Assembly (NCBI RefSeq): GCF_026341275.1
Contig: NZ_JAIFZO010000002.1
Span: 5,300,118-5,364,117, forward strand
Direction: 5' to 3'
Origin: Streptomyces ortus
GTDB lineage: Bacteria; Actinomycetota; Actinomycetes; Streptomycetales; Streptomycetaceae
Length of the DNA stretch: 64,000 bases
The position numbers were made by a program, and so were the translations under genes. The notes under the pieces were generated by a model, which saw only the letters and a program-made list of their open reading frames with translations, made no database searches and was not told the origin of the DNA. Below are positions 9,322-18,763 of the stretch, one piece after another. Positions within the stretch are counted from its first letter, which is position 1. The number at the start of each line of letters is the position of its first letter.

Positions 9322-10803
9322 ATGAGCCGTATCGAAGCCCGACCCGATGAAGACACCGTGGCGGTGGGCAGCGCCCCCGAACGTCTCACTCAAAACCCCA
9401 CCCAAGACCTCACCCAAAACCCCACTCAACACCTCGCGCAAACCCTCACCGAACGCCTCCTCACGGGCCTGCCGCCCGAGGCGGTCCTCACCGACCCGGA
9501 CATCACCGGCTCGTACGCCAACGACATGGCCAGCTTCTGCGAGGCGGGCACCCCCGCGGTCGTGGTGCTGCCGCGCACGGTCGAACAGGTCCAGCACGTC
9601 ATGCGCACCGCGACCGAGCTGCGTATCCCGGTGGTCCCGCAGGGCGCCCGCACCGGCCTCTCGGGGGCGGCCAACGCCTCCGACGGCTGCGTCGTGCTGT
9701 CCCTGACCAAGATGGACCGCATCCTGGAGATCAGCCCCGTGGACCGGATCGCGGTGGTCGAGCCGGGCGTCATCAACGCCACGCTCTCCCGCGCCGTCAA
9801 CGAACACGGCCTCTACTACCCGCCGGACCCCTCCAGCTGGGAGATGTGCACCATCGGCGGCAACATCGGCACGGCCTCGGGCGGCCTGTGCTGTGTGAAG
9901 TACGGAGTGACGGCGGAGTACGTACTGGGCCTGGACGTCGTCCTCGCCGACGGCCGTCTGCTGTCCACCGGCCGCCGCACGGCGAAGGGAGTGGCCGGCT
10001 ACGACCTGACGCGCCTCTTCGTCGGCTCGGAGGGCTCACTCGGCATCGTCGTACGGGCCACCCTCGCGCTGAAACCCCAGCCGCCCCAACAGCTGGTCCT
10101 GGCGGCGGAGTTCCCCTCGGGGGCGGCTGCCTGCGACGCGGTCTGCCGGATCATGGAGGGCGGCCATGTGCCGTCCCTCCTCGAACTGATGGACCGCACC
10201 ACGGTGAAGGCCGTCAACGACATGGCGCACATGGGTCTCCCGGAGAGCACCGAGGCCCTGCTCCTCGCCGCCTTCGACACCCACGACCCCGCAGCGGACC
10301 TCGCCGCGGTGGGCGCGCTCTGCGAGGCGGCGGGCGCCACCCAGGTCGTACCCGCGGAGGACGCTGCCGAGTCGGAACTGCTGCTCCAGGCCCGCCGGCT
10401 GTCCCTGACGGGCCTTGAGGCGGTGAAGGGCACGACGATGATCGACGACGTGTGCGTACCGCGCTCCCGGCTCGCCGAGATGCTCGAAGGGGTCGACCGG
10501 ATCGCCGAGAAGTACCGGCTGACCATCGGAGTCGTGGCCCACGCCGGCGACGGCAACACCCACCCGACGGTCTGCTTCGACGCGAGCGACCCCGACGAGT
10601 CCCGGCGCGCCCGGGAGTCCTTCGACGAGATCATGGCCCTCGGCCTGGAACTCGGCGGCACGATCACCGGCGAGCACGGTGTGGGCGTCCTCAAGAAGGA
10701 GTGGCTGGCCCGCGAGATCGGCCCGGTGGGCATCGAGATGCAACGGGCGGTGAAAACGGCCTTCGACCCCCTGGGCATCCTGAACCCCGGAAAACTCTTC
10801 TGA
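9322..10803 (+). CDS. FAD-binding oxidoreductase (GlcD/D-lactate dehydrogenase type)
   Basis: A 493-aa flavoprotein of the vanillyl-alcohol-oxidase superfamily. The FAD-binding part reads VVPQGARTGLSGAANAS and SSWEMCTIGGNIGTASGG. The C-terminal FAD-oxidase domain carries the typical HAGDGNTHP motif and ends TAFDPLGILNPGKLF. It probably oxidises a 2-hydroxy acid such as glycolate or D-lactate; the substrate is not determined. The first 40 residues contain a short degenerate repeat (NPTQDLTQNPTQHLAQTLTE). A GTG two codons upstream (9316) is an alternative start; neither has a strong ribosome-binding site. Confidence 0.92.
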   Translation: MSRIEARPDEDTVAVGSAPERLTQNPTQDLTQNPTQHLAQTLTERLLTGLPPEAVLTDPDITGSYANDMASFCEAGTPAVVVLPRTVEQVQHVMRTATELRIPVVPQGARTGLSGAANASDGCVVLSLTKMDRILEISPVDRIAVVEPGVINATLSRAVNEHGLYYPPDPSSWEMCTIGGNIGTASGGLCCVKYGVTAEYVLGLDVVLADGRLLSTGRRTAKGVAGYDLTRLFVGSEGSLGIVVRATLALKPQPPQQLVLAAEFPSGAAACDAVCRIMEGGHVPSLLELMDRTTVKAVNDMAHMGLPESTEALLLAAFDTHDPAADLAAVGALCEAAGATQVVPAEDAAESELLLQARRLSLTGLEAVKGTTMIDDVCVPRSRLAEMLEGVDRIAEKYRLTIGVVAHAGDGNTHPTVCFDASDPDESRRARESFDEIMALGLELGGTITGEHGVGVLKKEWLAREIGPVGIEMQRAVKTAFDPLGILNPGKLF

Positions 10804-10869
10804 CAGCCCCTTCCCCCTGGCTCCTCTCCTCCCCTCATCCCCCTCATCCCCTCGTTCCCCTCCTCCCTC

Positions 10870-11421
10870 TCACTCCCCGTCCTGGGACTCGTCCGAGGGC
10901 CACGGGTCGCTCAGCCACAGCTCGTCGACCGGAGCGGGCATGAGCAGCTCGGCGAGGCCGTCGTCGATACCGAGCCGGTCGGCCTCGGTGCCCGGCGGGA
11001 CCGCCCGCAGGGTGCGCTCCAGCCACGCCGACACCTGCGCGGCGGGCGCTTCGAGCAGCGCGTCCCCGTCGGGTGAACTCAGCGCCATCAGCACGACCCC
11101 GCGCCCGCCGACCTTCGTCGGCCACGCCCGCACGTCCCCGTGCCCGCACGGCCGGAACACCCCCTCGACGAGCAGTTCCCGCGCGAAGGTCCAGCTCACG
11201 GGGTGGTCGGTGCCGATGTGGAAGGTGACGTGCACGGCGTACGGATCGTCGCTGCGGTAACTCAGCCGGGCCTGCACGGGAATGCTGTGCTCGGGGGACA
11301 GCACCAGCTTGAGCTCCAGCTCCCGCTCCACCACAGCCAGGTCGCGGTGCCTGCCGTCGTCCCTGCCGTCGTCCCTGTCGTTGTTCAGATCGTTGTTCAC
11401 ATTGTTCACGTCGTTGCTCAT
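10870..11421 (-). CDS. ssgG: SsgA-like sporulation/cell division protein (SsgG-like)
   Basis: A 183-aa member of the SALP family, which occurs only in morphologically complex actinomycetes and guides septum placement and peptidoglycan remodelling. Family motifs are clear: IPVQARLSYRSDDPYAVHVT, then VSWTFARELLVEGVFRPCG, DVRAWP, LMALSSPDGDALLEAP and AVPPGTEADRLGIDD. The N-terminus (NDVNNVNNDLNNDRDDGRDD) is a low-complexity Asn/Asp stretch not seen in short SALPs. The ATG at 11421 has GAGGAAG upstream. Assignment to SsgG rests on similarity and on its neighbourhood (hpd, M6 protease, pncB, clpS), which I recall as matching the S. coelicolor SCO29xx region. Confidence 0.8.
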   Translation of the reverse strand: MSNDVNNVNNDLNNDRDDGRDDGRHRDLAVVERELELKLVLSPEHSIPVQARLSYRSDDPYAVHVTFHIGTDHPVSWTFARELLVEGVFRPCGHGDVRAWPTKVGGRGVVLMALSSPDGDALLEAPAAQVSAWLERTLRAVPPGTEADRLGIDDGLAELLMPAPVDELWLSDPWPSDESQDGE

Positions 11422-11683
11422 GGGTCCGCTTCCTCTCGCGTCCGGGACCCGAAGAGCGGGCCCGTACGAGTGGAGAGGCCGTTGAGGCCCGAGCATTACG
11501 CCGTTTCGGAGAACTTTTTCGCACGGCTCCCGGGACCGGGACGCCTATACCGCGCGCGGCCGGAAAAGGTGCGGGAACCTTGCCCGAAGGGGGTAGGTAC
11601 ATCAGGAGCGGCAGTGGCGGTTGCGCCCGTCTGATAGATGTGGACGCTCAACACGACCCCCGAGCAGATACGGGACGACGGAC

Positions 11684-13273
11684 ATGAGCGCCCCAACCCC
11701 GGCCCCCGGCGACGACAGGCCCCGCGAGGGGTACTACCCGGACCCGTCCATTCCTGGATATGTCCGGTACTGGAACGGTGCCGCCTGGGTGCCGGGCACC
11801 AGCCGCCCGGCGCCCGGCGGCGACCCGGCCGCCGTACCGGCCTCACCTGCCTCGCCTGTGAACGCGCAGCCCGCACCCGTGTCCACGGAGGAGACGGGCC
11901 CGCACTTCTTCGACGAGGACCCGCCCGCCGCGGGCCCCTCACCCGCCGAGGCCCAGCACGGCAACCGCCCCGAACCGGCCACCGCGTGGGGCGCCGACCG
12001 CTCCCGGCAGACGGGCTTCGGCGGCGACCCGGACCGCCGGGTCCGCTGGGGTTCGCCGGACCCGCGCGTACCGGCACAGTCCGCGCAGCCCGCCGTCCAG
12101 CCCGTCCAACCCGCGCAGTCGGCCGCGCAGCCCGACGGCAGGTCGGACCACACGGACGGTACGGCCACGTTCCAGGACGCCGACTCCGAAGGGGAAGCCG
12201 GGGCGCCCGTGGCTCCCCCCTCCGGCGGCACGGTCGTCTTCCGCAGGCCCACGGGGCCGGTACGCCCCACGGGTGCCGCCGGTACGGCGGGTGCCTCGGG
12301 CGCGGCGGGATCGGCCGGCGCCATGGGGGCCGGTCGCGCGCACGTCGCGGGCGCGTCCGGAGCGGCGCGCGCGCAGACCCCGGCCACGGGGGCCGCGGCC
12401 TCCGGCGTCCCCGGCTCCCGCGAACCCGTCGTCGCCGAGGGCACGATGAGCTTCGGACGGACGCCGCAGGGATCGGCGCAGCAGCACGGTACGCAGCCGC
12501 CGCCGTCCCCCGCCGCCCCGGAGCCCGTGGCCCCACAGCCCGCGGCGCCCCAGTCCGCCGTAACTCCTCAGCCCGTAACCCCTCAGCCCGTAACCCCTCA
12601 GCCCGTTCCCCCGCAGGCTGTTCCTCCGCAGGCCGCCGCGCAGGCGCCGATGAGCGCGGGGCAGGGCGGTGGGCAGCCCTCCTGGGCGCAGCAGGTGCAC
12701 CGCCTGGCCGGGCCGGACGAGGACCAGCCCGTCGTGCCGTGGAAGCCGGTGCGGGAGGATCCGTTCCAGTCGGTGGTCCGCTCCCAGGCGGAGGCGCGTC
12801 CGGCGGGGCTCGGCAAGCGGTTCGCCGCCCGCTTCGTGGACACGCTCGTGCTGGCCGCGGTCACCGGCGCGGTCGCGGTTCCGCTGGGCACCAGGGCGCT
12901 GGACCACGTCAACGAGAAGATCGACGCGGCCAAGCTCTCCGGCGAGACGGTCACGGTGTGGCTGCTGGACGGCACGACCGCTCTCTACCTCGGCATCGTC
13001 CTCGCCGTCCTGATCGTCTTCGGTGTCCTCTACGAGGCTCTGCCGAACGCCAAGTGGGGCCGCACCCTCGGGAAGAAGCTGTTCGGCCTCCAGGTGCGGG
13101 ACATCGAGGGAGTCGAACCGCCGTCGTTCGGCCTGGCCCTGCGTCGCTGGCTCGTCTACAGCGTCCCGTGCCTTCTCCTCATCGGTGTCGTGGGCGTCGT
13201 GTGGGGCCTGTTCGACCGCCCGTGGCGCCAGTGCTGGCACGACAAGGCGGCCCATACGTTCGTCGCGGGCTGA
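11684..13273 (+). CDS. DUF2510/RDD-domain membrane protein
   Basis: A 529-aa protein. Residues about 16-35 form a DUF2510 motif (GYYPDPSIPGYVRYWNGAAW), a small tryptophan-containing domain common in actinobacterial membrane proteins. A long Pro/Ala/Gln-rich disordered region follows to about 350, with repeats such as PQPVTPQPVTPQPVPPQ. The C-terminal RDD domain has Arg at FAARFVDTLVLA and spans ending LFDRPWRQCWHDKAAHTFV. RDD proteins are transporter-like or structural membrane proteins with poorly known function. The ATG at 11684 has only a weak ribosome-binding site. Confidence 0.88.
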   Translation: MSAPTPAPGDDRPREGYYPDPSIPGYVRYWNGAAWVPGTSRPAPGGDPAAVPASPASPVNAQPAPVSTEETGPHFFDEDPPAAGPSPAEAQHGNRPEPATAWGADRSRQTGFGGDPDRRVRWGSPDPRVPAQSAQPAVQPVQPAQSAAQPDGRSDHTDGTATFQDADSEGEAGAPVAPPSGGTVVFRRPTGPVRPTGAAGTAGASGAAGSAGAMGAGRAHVAGASGAARAQTPATGAAASGVPGSREPVVAEGTMSFGRTPQGSAQQHGTQPPPSPAAPEPVAPQPAAPQSAVTPQPVTPQPVTPQPVPPQAVPPQAAAQAPMSAGQGGGQPSWAQQVHRLAGPDEDQPVVPWKPVREDPFQSVVRSQAEARPAGLGKRFAARFVDTLVLAAVTGAVAVPLGTRALDHVNEKIDAAKLSGETVTVWLLDGTTALYLGIVLAVLIVFGVLYEALPNAKWGRTLGKKLFGLQVRDIEGVEPPSFGLALRRWLVYSVPCLLLIGVVGVVWGLFDRPWRQCWHDKAAHTFVAG

Positions 13274-13378
13274 CGTTCGACGGCCTCGGGTCGACGGCTG
13301 CGGGCTGACGCGTTCGGCGGATACCCCGGACGGCCGCCACCCGTTGCGAAGCCGTGGGGTTCGGGGTCCACTCTGGTC

Positions 13379-14068
13379 ATGACCACCGAGCCGCCGCCCC
13401 CTCCGGACGACGATCCGTTCCAGAAGCCGCCGGACGAGGACCCGTTCAAGAAGCAGCAGCCGCCTCAGCAGTCACAGCCGCCGCAGCCGCCACCCGGTCA
13501 GAGCGGCGGCTCCCCGTACGGCGCCGCGCCGCCACCGCCCGGTGCCACGCCACCGCCCTACGGCGGCGGGGCCGGCGACCCCTACGGCGGGGGCCCGTAC
13601 ACCAACGACCCGCTCGCCGGGATGCCGCCGCTCGCCGACAGCGGCAGACGCGTCCTCGCGCGGATCATCGACATGATCCTCGTCGTCATCGTGGTGTGGC
13701 TGCTGACCTGGGGTTTCGGGGTCAGCGAGTACGACGTGGACACGGACAAGATCCAGTACGGCAAGTCCTTCGGGCAGTCGCTGATCGCGCTGCTGCTCTA
13801 CGTCGGGTACGACACCTTCCTGACCACCAGGTCGGGTCAGACACTCGGCAAGAAGTGGCTGCACCTGCGGGTGGCGAACCTCGACAACGGCTCCACACCC
13901 TCCGTGCAGACCTCGCTGGTCCGCGCGCTGGTGCTGTGGGTGCCCTTCGCGTTCTGCTGCGCGTGCATCTGGACCGCCATCGCGGGCGGCTGGAGCTTCT
14001 TCGACAAGCCGTACAAGCAGGGGCTGCACGACAAGGCGGCCAAAACGGTAGTGGTCAGCACCGCCTGA
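13379..14068 (+). CDS. RDD-family membrane protein
   Basis: A 229-aa protein, paralogous in its C-terminus to the preceding gene. The N-terminal about 75 residues are Pro/Gly/Gln-rich (PPPDDDPFQKPPDEDPFKKQ). The RDD domain covers about 80-225 (SGRRVLARIIDMILVVIVVW ... YKQGLHDKAAKTVV). It lies 105 nt after the first RDD gene on the same strand, so the two are probably duplicates and may be co-transcribed. Confidence 0.88.
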   Translation: MTTEPPPPPDDDPFQKPPDEDPFKKQQPPQQSQPPQPPPGQSGGSPYGAAPPPPGATPPPYGGGAGDPYGGGPYTNDPLAGMPPLADSGRRVLARIIDMILVVIVVWLLTWGFGVSEYDVDTDKIQYGKSFGQSLIALLLYVGYDTFLTTRSGQTLGKKWLHLRVANLDNGSTPSVQTSLVRALVLWVPFAFCCACIWTAIAGGWSFFDKPYKQGLHDKAAKTVVVSTA

Positions 14069-14185
14069 GCCGCCCGCCACGCGGCCACCCGCCACCTGCC
14101 ACCCGCCACACGCCACGCGCCGCCCGACGGCAGACGGGCGGCGAACGGCGGCAGGCGGGCGGCGGGCAGCCGGCCGGACGCGGAC

Positions 14186-14488
14186 TCAGGCGCGTTCGCG
14201 TACCGGCTCGGACGCGCTCGCGGCGGCGACGGTCTCGCGCCGCGCCGAGATCTGAGGTTCCGCGACGCGCTGATCCGCGACGCGCTGGTCCGGAACGCGC
14301 TGTTCCGTCGTGGCGGCGACGCGTGCGGGGACCGTCATGGCCACCAGAAGACCGAGCACGAGGGCGGAGAGCGCGATGATCACGACTCCCAGGCCCGAAC
14401 TCGTCTGTGACAGCAGCAGCATGGCGAGCGTGGAGAAGAGCACGGTGCAGGAACCGTAGGCGAGCTGTGCGGCGGTCGGACGAGGCAT
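14186..14488 (-). CDS. Small membrane protein of unknown function
   Basis: A 100-aa protein with two hydrophobic spans (about 8-28 and 32-52). The cytoplasmic-like tail contains a three-fold near repeat (RVPDQRVADQRVAEPQ). Start ATG at 14488 is supported by GAGGACGGAA upstream. No recognised domain. Confidence 0.7.
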   Translation of the reverse strand: MPRPTAAQLAYGSCTVLFSTLAMLLLSQTSSGLGVVIIALSALVLGLLVAMTVPARVAATTEQRVPDQRVADQRVAEPQISARRETVAAASASEPVRERA

Positions 14489-14956
14489 GGCAGTTCCGTC
14501 CTCGGGTATGGGGGTCTCCCCCCGGTGCCTCTCGCATGGGGGAGGTGCGAATAGATAGCAAGGCTGCGACAACGGTGTCGCTTGGCAAATCGCCGGATAT
14601 CCGGCGCGCCGCCAACCGACTCTATTGGCCTGTCTGCCCGAGGGGAACGAGCAGTAAGCGTGACCTAACCCACGGTGCCGGTGCACAGGGGGCGCACGGA
14701 ATCATGGCTTCTGCCAACCCGTCTTCCCAACGCGCCTGTTGAGCGGTACACGGATCTCCGCGAGCGGACCGGTACCGGAACGCGACCCCTGGTCGGCCGA
14801 TGCATAGCTCACTTGACCTGTCCAAGTCAAGGTCTGTCTTTTCTCGGCCAACTCCGATCGAATGTCGTCACTTGTGACGCGCATAGAGCGCGCGCGGACT
14901 CCATAACCTGGACACCCTCCTTCCGCGCGCCCGGGCGTGAGGGAGGACTGCATCAA
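14489..14956. promoter_or_regulatory. Long intergenic region with two palindromic candidate operators
   Basis: This 468-nt gap separates the divergent small membrane protein and M6 protease genes. It contains CTTGAC-N8-GTCAAG (14812-14831) and the perfect 14-bp palindrome CGTCACTTGTGACG (14866-14879), followed by a CATAAC -10-like sequence before the protease. No gene is evident here. Confidence 0.5.
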
Positions 14957-17305
14957 GTGACCAGCAGACCATGGACGTTCAGAGCGGCAGCAGTGGGTGT
15001 GGCGCTCACAGCGGCAGCCGCCACGTTCTCGACCTTCGCGGTGGCGCAGGCCGCCGACGCCGGCGACCAGCCGGCCGCGGCCGCGAACCGGCAGGACCCG
15101 GCACCCGCCGGCGACGGTGCCGAGCACGAGCACGACCTGAAGGGCCCCCTGACCGACCGTCAGGAAGCCCAGCGCGAGGAGGCCCTCAAGAGGGTCATCT
15201 CGGGCGACGCCAAGGCCGTCAAGCGCGGCGGTTCGCAGGTCGTGAAGCTCCAGAACGGCAAGTACGTGGAGCTCGGCCGGGAGAAGACCGACGAGATCTT
15301 CACGATCCTCGTCGAGTTCGGCGACAAGGTGGACAGCCGCTACGGCGGCACCCCCGGCCCGCTGCACAACCAGATAGCCGAGCCGGACCGTGCCGAGGAC
15401 AACAGCACGGACTGGAAGGCGGACTACAACACCAAGCACTACCAGGACCTCTACTTCGGCACCGGCAAGGGTGTCGAGTCGATGAAGAAGTACTACGAGA
15501 AGCAGTCCTCGGGCCGCTACTCTATCGACGGCACGGTCTCCGACTGGGTCAAGGTGCCCTACAACGAGGCCCGCTACGGCTCCAACAAGTGCGACCCCGA
15601 CACCTGCGCGTGGAACGCCGTCGCCGACGGTGTCACCGCCTGGGTCGACGCCCAGAAGGCGGCCGGCAAGTCCGACGCCGACATCAAGTCCGAGCTGTCC
15701 GCGTACGACAAGTGGGACCGCAACGACTTCGACGGCGACGGCAACTTCAACGAGCCCGACGGCTACATCGACCACTTCCAGATCGTGCACGCCGGTGAGG
15801 ACGAGTCCGCGGGCGGCGGCGCCCAGGGCGAGGACGCGATCTGGGCCCACCGCTGGTACGCCTTCGGCACGGACGCCGGCGCCACCGGCCCCACGGGCAA
15901 CAAGATGGGCGGCGCGCAGATCGGCGACTCCGGCATCTGGGTCGGCGACTACACGATCCAGCCGGAGAACGGCGGACTCGGCGTCTTCGCCCACGAGTAC
16001 GGCCACGACCTCGGTCTGCCGGACCACTACGACACGACCAACACGGCGGAGAACTCCACCGCGTTCTGGACGCTGATGTCCTCCGGCTCGTGGCTCGGCA
16101 CCGGCAAGGACGCCATCGGCGACCTGCCCGGCGACATGACCGCCTGGGACAAGCTGCAGCTCGGCTGGCTGAAGTACGACACGGCGAAGGCCGCGAAGCG
16201 CTCCACCCACACGCTGGGCGTGGCCGAGTACAACACCAAGAAGGCCCAGGCGCTGGTGGTCGAACTGCCGAAGAAGGCGGTCACCACCGAGGTCGTCCCC
16301 CCGGCGCAGGGCGCCACCCAGTGGTGGAGCGGCAGCGCGAACAACCTCAAGAACACGCTGACTCGTTCCGTGGACCTGACGGGCAAGTCGGCGGCGACGC
16401 TGACCCTCGACGGGTACTACGACATCGAGACGGACTTCGACTACCTCTACACCGAGGTCTCCACCGACGGCGGCGCCAAGTGGACGGCGATCGACGGCAC
16501 GGTCGACGGCGCCGCGATCCCGCGTGACGCCAGCGGCAGCCCCGCGCTGACCGGCACGTCGGCCGCGTACACGAAGCTGTCGTACCCGCTCGACGCCTAC
16601 GCGGGCCAGAAGTTCGACCTGCGCTTCCGCTACTCCACCGACGGCGGCGTGGCCCAGAAGGGCTTCGCGGCGGACCGCGTCACCGTCACCGCCGACGGCT
16701 CCGCGGTCTTCTCGGACGACGCCGAGACCGCCGACGCCGCCTGGAAGTCCAACGGCTTCTCCCGTATCGGCGCGTCCTTCACCAACGACTACGCGCAGTA
16801 CTACATCGCGGAGAACCGCCAGTACGTGTCGTACGACAAGACCCTCAAGGTCGGCCCGTACAACTTCGGTTTCGCGTCCACGCGTCCGTCGTGGGTGGAG
16901 CACTTCCCGTACCAGAACGGTCTGTTGATCTGGAAGTGGGACACCTCCCAGCGTGACAACAACGTCAGTCAGCACAAGGGCACCGGCCTGCTGCTGCCGG
17001 TGGACGCGCACCCGACGGCGCTGAAGTGGGGCGACGGGACGCTGATGCGCAACCGCATCCAGTCCTACGACTCGGCGTTCAGCTCGTACCGGACGGACGG
17101 TCTCACGCTGCACAAGGCGGACGTCGCGACGAAGATCAAGTCGCAGCCGGGCAACCGGATCTTCAACGACCGCACGAACACGTACTACGACCCGGCCAAC
17201 CCGACCGGGGGTGTCAAGATCACTGACACCAACACGAAGATCGCGATCGTCAAGGAGCCCCGCGATGGCTCGACGATCACTGTGAAGGTCTCCGCCGCGA
17301 AGTAA
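14957..17305 (+). CDS. Secreted M6-family (immune inhibitor A-like) metalloprotease
   Basis: A 782-aa exported zinc protease. A signal peptide (about 1-32, ending VAQAADA) is followed by a propeptide and the catalytic domain with HEYGHDLGLPDH (His346, Glu347, His350, third ligand near His357) and the downstream SSGSWLG turn typical of M6 peptidases. Residues 257-272 (DFDGDGNFNEPDGYID) resemble a calcium loop. The C-terminal half contains immune-inhibitor-like beta domains. The GTG at 14957 follows GGGAGGA; longer upstream reading lacks a signal sequence. It probably degrades extracellular proteins during development. A strong terminator follows. Confidence 0.93.
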   Translation: MTSRPWTFRAAAVGVALTAAAATFSTFAVAQAADAGDQPAAAANRQDPAPAGDGAEHEHDLKGPLTDRQEAQREEALKRVISGDAKAVKRGGSQVVKLQNGKYVELGREKTDEIFTILVEFGDKVDSRYGGTPGPLHNQIAEPDRAEDNSTDWKADYNTKHYQDLYFGTGKGVESMKKYYEKQSSGRYSIDGTVSDWVKVPYNEARYGSNKCDPDTCAWNAVADGVTAWVDAQKAAGKSDADIKSELSAYDKWDRNDFDGDGNFNEPDGYIDHFQIVHAGEDESAGGGAQGEDAIWAHRWYAFGTDAGATGPTGNKMGGAQIGDSGIWVGDYTIQPENGGLGVFAHEYGHDLGLPDHYDTTNTAENSTAFWTLMSSGSWLGTGKDAIGDLPGDMTAWDKLQLGWLKYDTAKAAKRSTHTLGVAEYNTKKAQALVVELPKKAVTTEVVPPAQGATQWWSGSANNLKNTLTRSVDLTGKSAATLTLDGYYDIETDFDYLYTEVSTDGGAKWTAIDGTVDGAAIPRDASGSPALTGTSAAYTKLSYPLDAYAGQKFDLRFRYSTDGGVAQKGFAADRVTVTADGSAVFSDDAETADAAWKSNGFSRIGASFTNDYAQYYIAENRQYVSYDKTLKVGPYNFGFASTRPSWVEHFPYQNGLLIWKWDTSQRDNNVSQHKGTGLLLPVDAHPTALKWGDGTLMRNRIQSYDSAFSSYRTDGLTLHKADVATKIKSQPGNRIFNDRTNTYYDPANPTGGVKITDTNTKIAIVKEPRDGSTITVKVSAAK

Positions 17306-17334
17306 CAAGAGACGTTTTCGCAGGTCAAACCATG

Positions 17335-17368
17335 ATCGGCCGCGACCCCCTGGCGGGTCGCGGCCGAT
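17335..17368 (+). terminator. Intrinsic terminator after the M6 protease
   Basis: Perfect 14-bp stem (17335-17348 with 17355-17368) with a 6-nt loop, followed by TCGTGTTT. Confidence 0.85.
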
Positions 17369-17429
17369 CGTGTTTAGGTGCGTCCTGTGACTCTCTTATT
17401 GACACCGGATCTCGCGGGGGTATGACCGA

Positions 17430-17759
17430 ATGGCCGCAGGAGGCTTCTGCAAGCTGCCGAACGGCACCGTCGTGGTGGCGCTGAACCTGCCCAGACCGCT
17501 GGCCGCGGGCAGTGGTCCGGTGCGGGTGCTGGTGCATGCGCACAATCGCGCCCGCGCGTTGACGCGGCTGCGCAATCTGGGGTTGCGGGCGGTGTATCTG
17601 CGCGGCAACGGGCAGCCTCCGACGCCTGACGAGATCACCGCGGTTCTGCACCATCCGGATGGGCTCATATGGCGTGCGGTGCCGGGGGTGGATGCGCTTG
17701 CGTCTGAGCTCTGGCATCCCATTCGTACGTTGATTCGGCGGGCTGCCGCGCCGCTGTAG
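17430..17759 (+). CDS. Conserved hypothetical protein
   Basis: A 109-aa cytoplasmic protein with no recognised domain. It alternates basic and hydrophobic residues (VRVLVHAHNRARALTRLRNL, LIWRAVPGVDALASELWHPI). It starts at ATG 17430 and lies after the M6 terminator, so it is probably transcribed alone. Codon usage is typical of the neighbours, which supports it as a real gene. Confidence 0.7.
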   Translation: MAAGGFCKLPNGTVVVALNLPRPLAAGSGPVRVLVHAHNRARALTRLRNLGLRAVYLRGNGQPPTPDEITAVLHHPDGLIWRAVPGVDALASELWHPIRTLIRRAAAPL

Positions 17760-17800
17760 GGGGCGTCAGCCCCCGATTAGGGGGCCGGGGGCCGGGGGCC

Positions 17801-17930
17801 GTGTGGGGTGGCCGTGGGTCGGTCGGGCCGTTTGCGCCGTTCCCCGCGCCCCTGAGTGGGAGGGGTGGGGGCCCGTGTGTGGGGTGGCCGTGGGTTGGGC
17901 GGGCCGTTTGCGCCGTTCCCCGCGCCCCTG
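17801..17930 (+). repeat. 76-bp tandem duplication containing two dispersed-repeat copies
   Basis: A 54-bp segment at 17801-17854 recurs at 17877-17930 with only a few changes (period 76). Each copy ends in the GCGCCGTTCCCCGCGCC repeat. It lies between the convergent hypothetical and nicotinamidase genes. Confidence 0.8.
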
Positions 17931-17976
17931 CGGAGCGCCCCTGGAGGGCGCCTTTAAAGGGGCGGCCCCGCCGGGG

Positions 17977-18561
17977 TTAGACCACCGGCTTGCCGGTTAG
18001 TTCTACGCCTGCTTCTCGTAGGGCGTCCAGGGCCTGCGTCGTGGTGTCCGGGGCCACGCCCGCCGTCAGGTCCAGCAGGATCTGGGTGCGGAAGCCCTCC
18101 CGGGCGGCGTCCAGGGCCGTCGCCTTCACGCAGTGGTCCGTGGCGATGCCCACCACGTCGACCTCGGTGATCTCCCGCGTGCGCAGCCAGTCGCCGAGCG
18201 AGACGCCGTTCTCGTCGGTGCCCTCGAAGCCGCTGTACGCCGCCGAGTACGCCCCCTTGTCGAAGACGGCGTCGATCGCGCCGGAGGCGACCGCCGGCGC
18301 GAAGTTCGGGTGGAAGCCCACCCCCTCCGTGCCGGCCACGCAGTGCGCGGGCCAGGAGTGGACATAGTCGGGGTTGTCCGCGAAGTGACCCCCGGGGGCG
18401 ATGTGGTGGTCGCGGGTCGCCACCACGTGGCGGTAGCCGGCCGGGGCCTGCCCGATCAGCTCCGTGATCGCGGCGGCCACATCCGCCCCGCCGGGCACCG
18501 CGAGGCTGCCTCCCTCGCAGAAGTCGTTCTGGACGTCTACGACGATCAGGGCGCGGCGCAT
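17977..18561 (-). CDS. pncA: Nicotinamidase (pyrazinamidase family)
   Basis: A 194-aa isochorismatase-fold hydrolase converting nicotinamide to nicotinate for NAD salvage. The catalytic triad is visible as Asp9 (VDVQNDF), Lys102 (FDKGAYSAAYSGFEG) and Cys144 (ATDHCVKATALDA). Metal ligands correspond to Asp51, His53, His59 and His73. The ATG at 18561 has GAAGGA 8 nt upstream. Next to pncB, so both steps of the Preiss-Handler salvage route are neighbours, separated by about 200 nt. Confidence 0.95.
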   Translation of the reverse strand: MRRALIVVDVQNDFCEGGSLAVPGGADVAAAITELIGQAPAGYRHVVATRDHHIAPGGHFADNPDYVHSWPAHCVAGTEGVGFHPNFAPAVASGAIDAVFDKGAYSAAYSGFEGTDENGVSLGDWLRTREITEVDVVGIATDHCVKATALDAAREGFRTQILLDLTAGVAPDTTTQALDALREAGVELTGKPVV

Positions 18562-18763
18562 GGGCGGTGTCCTTCGGTTCGGCATCGGCGCTCCGCGGCG
18601 GAGGCCAGTGGTGTCGTGCGGGCCGGTGGGGGCGGTCGCGCCCACGTGGCGCAGCCGTACTGGATTCGGGCCCGCGCCCCCGAGGGGCGCGGTTCGTTGC
18701 CGTTGCCCTTCCCGGCTTACCGGCCGTTCACTCCAGTACGGGCCCAGTACAGGCCCGTGTGTC

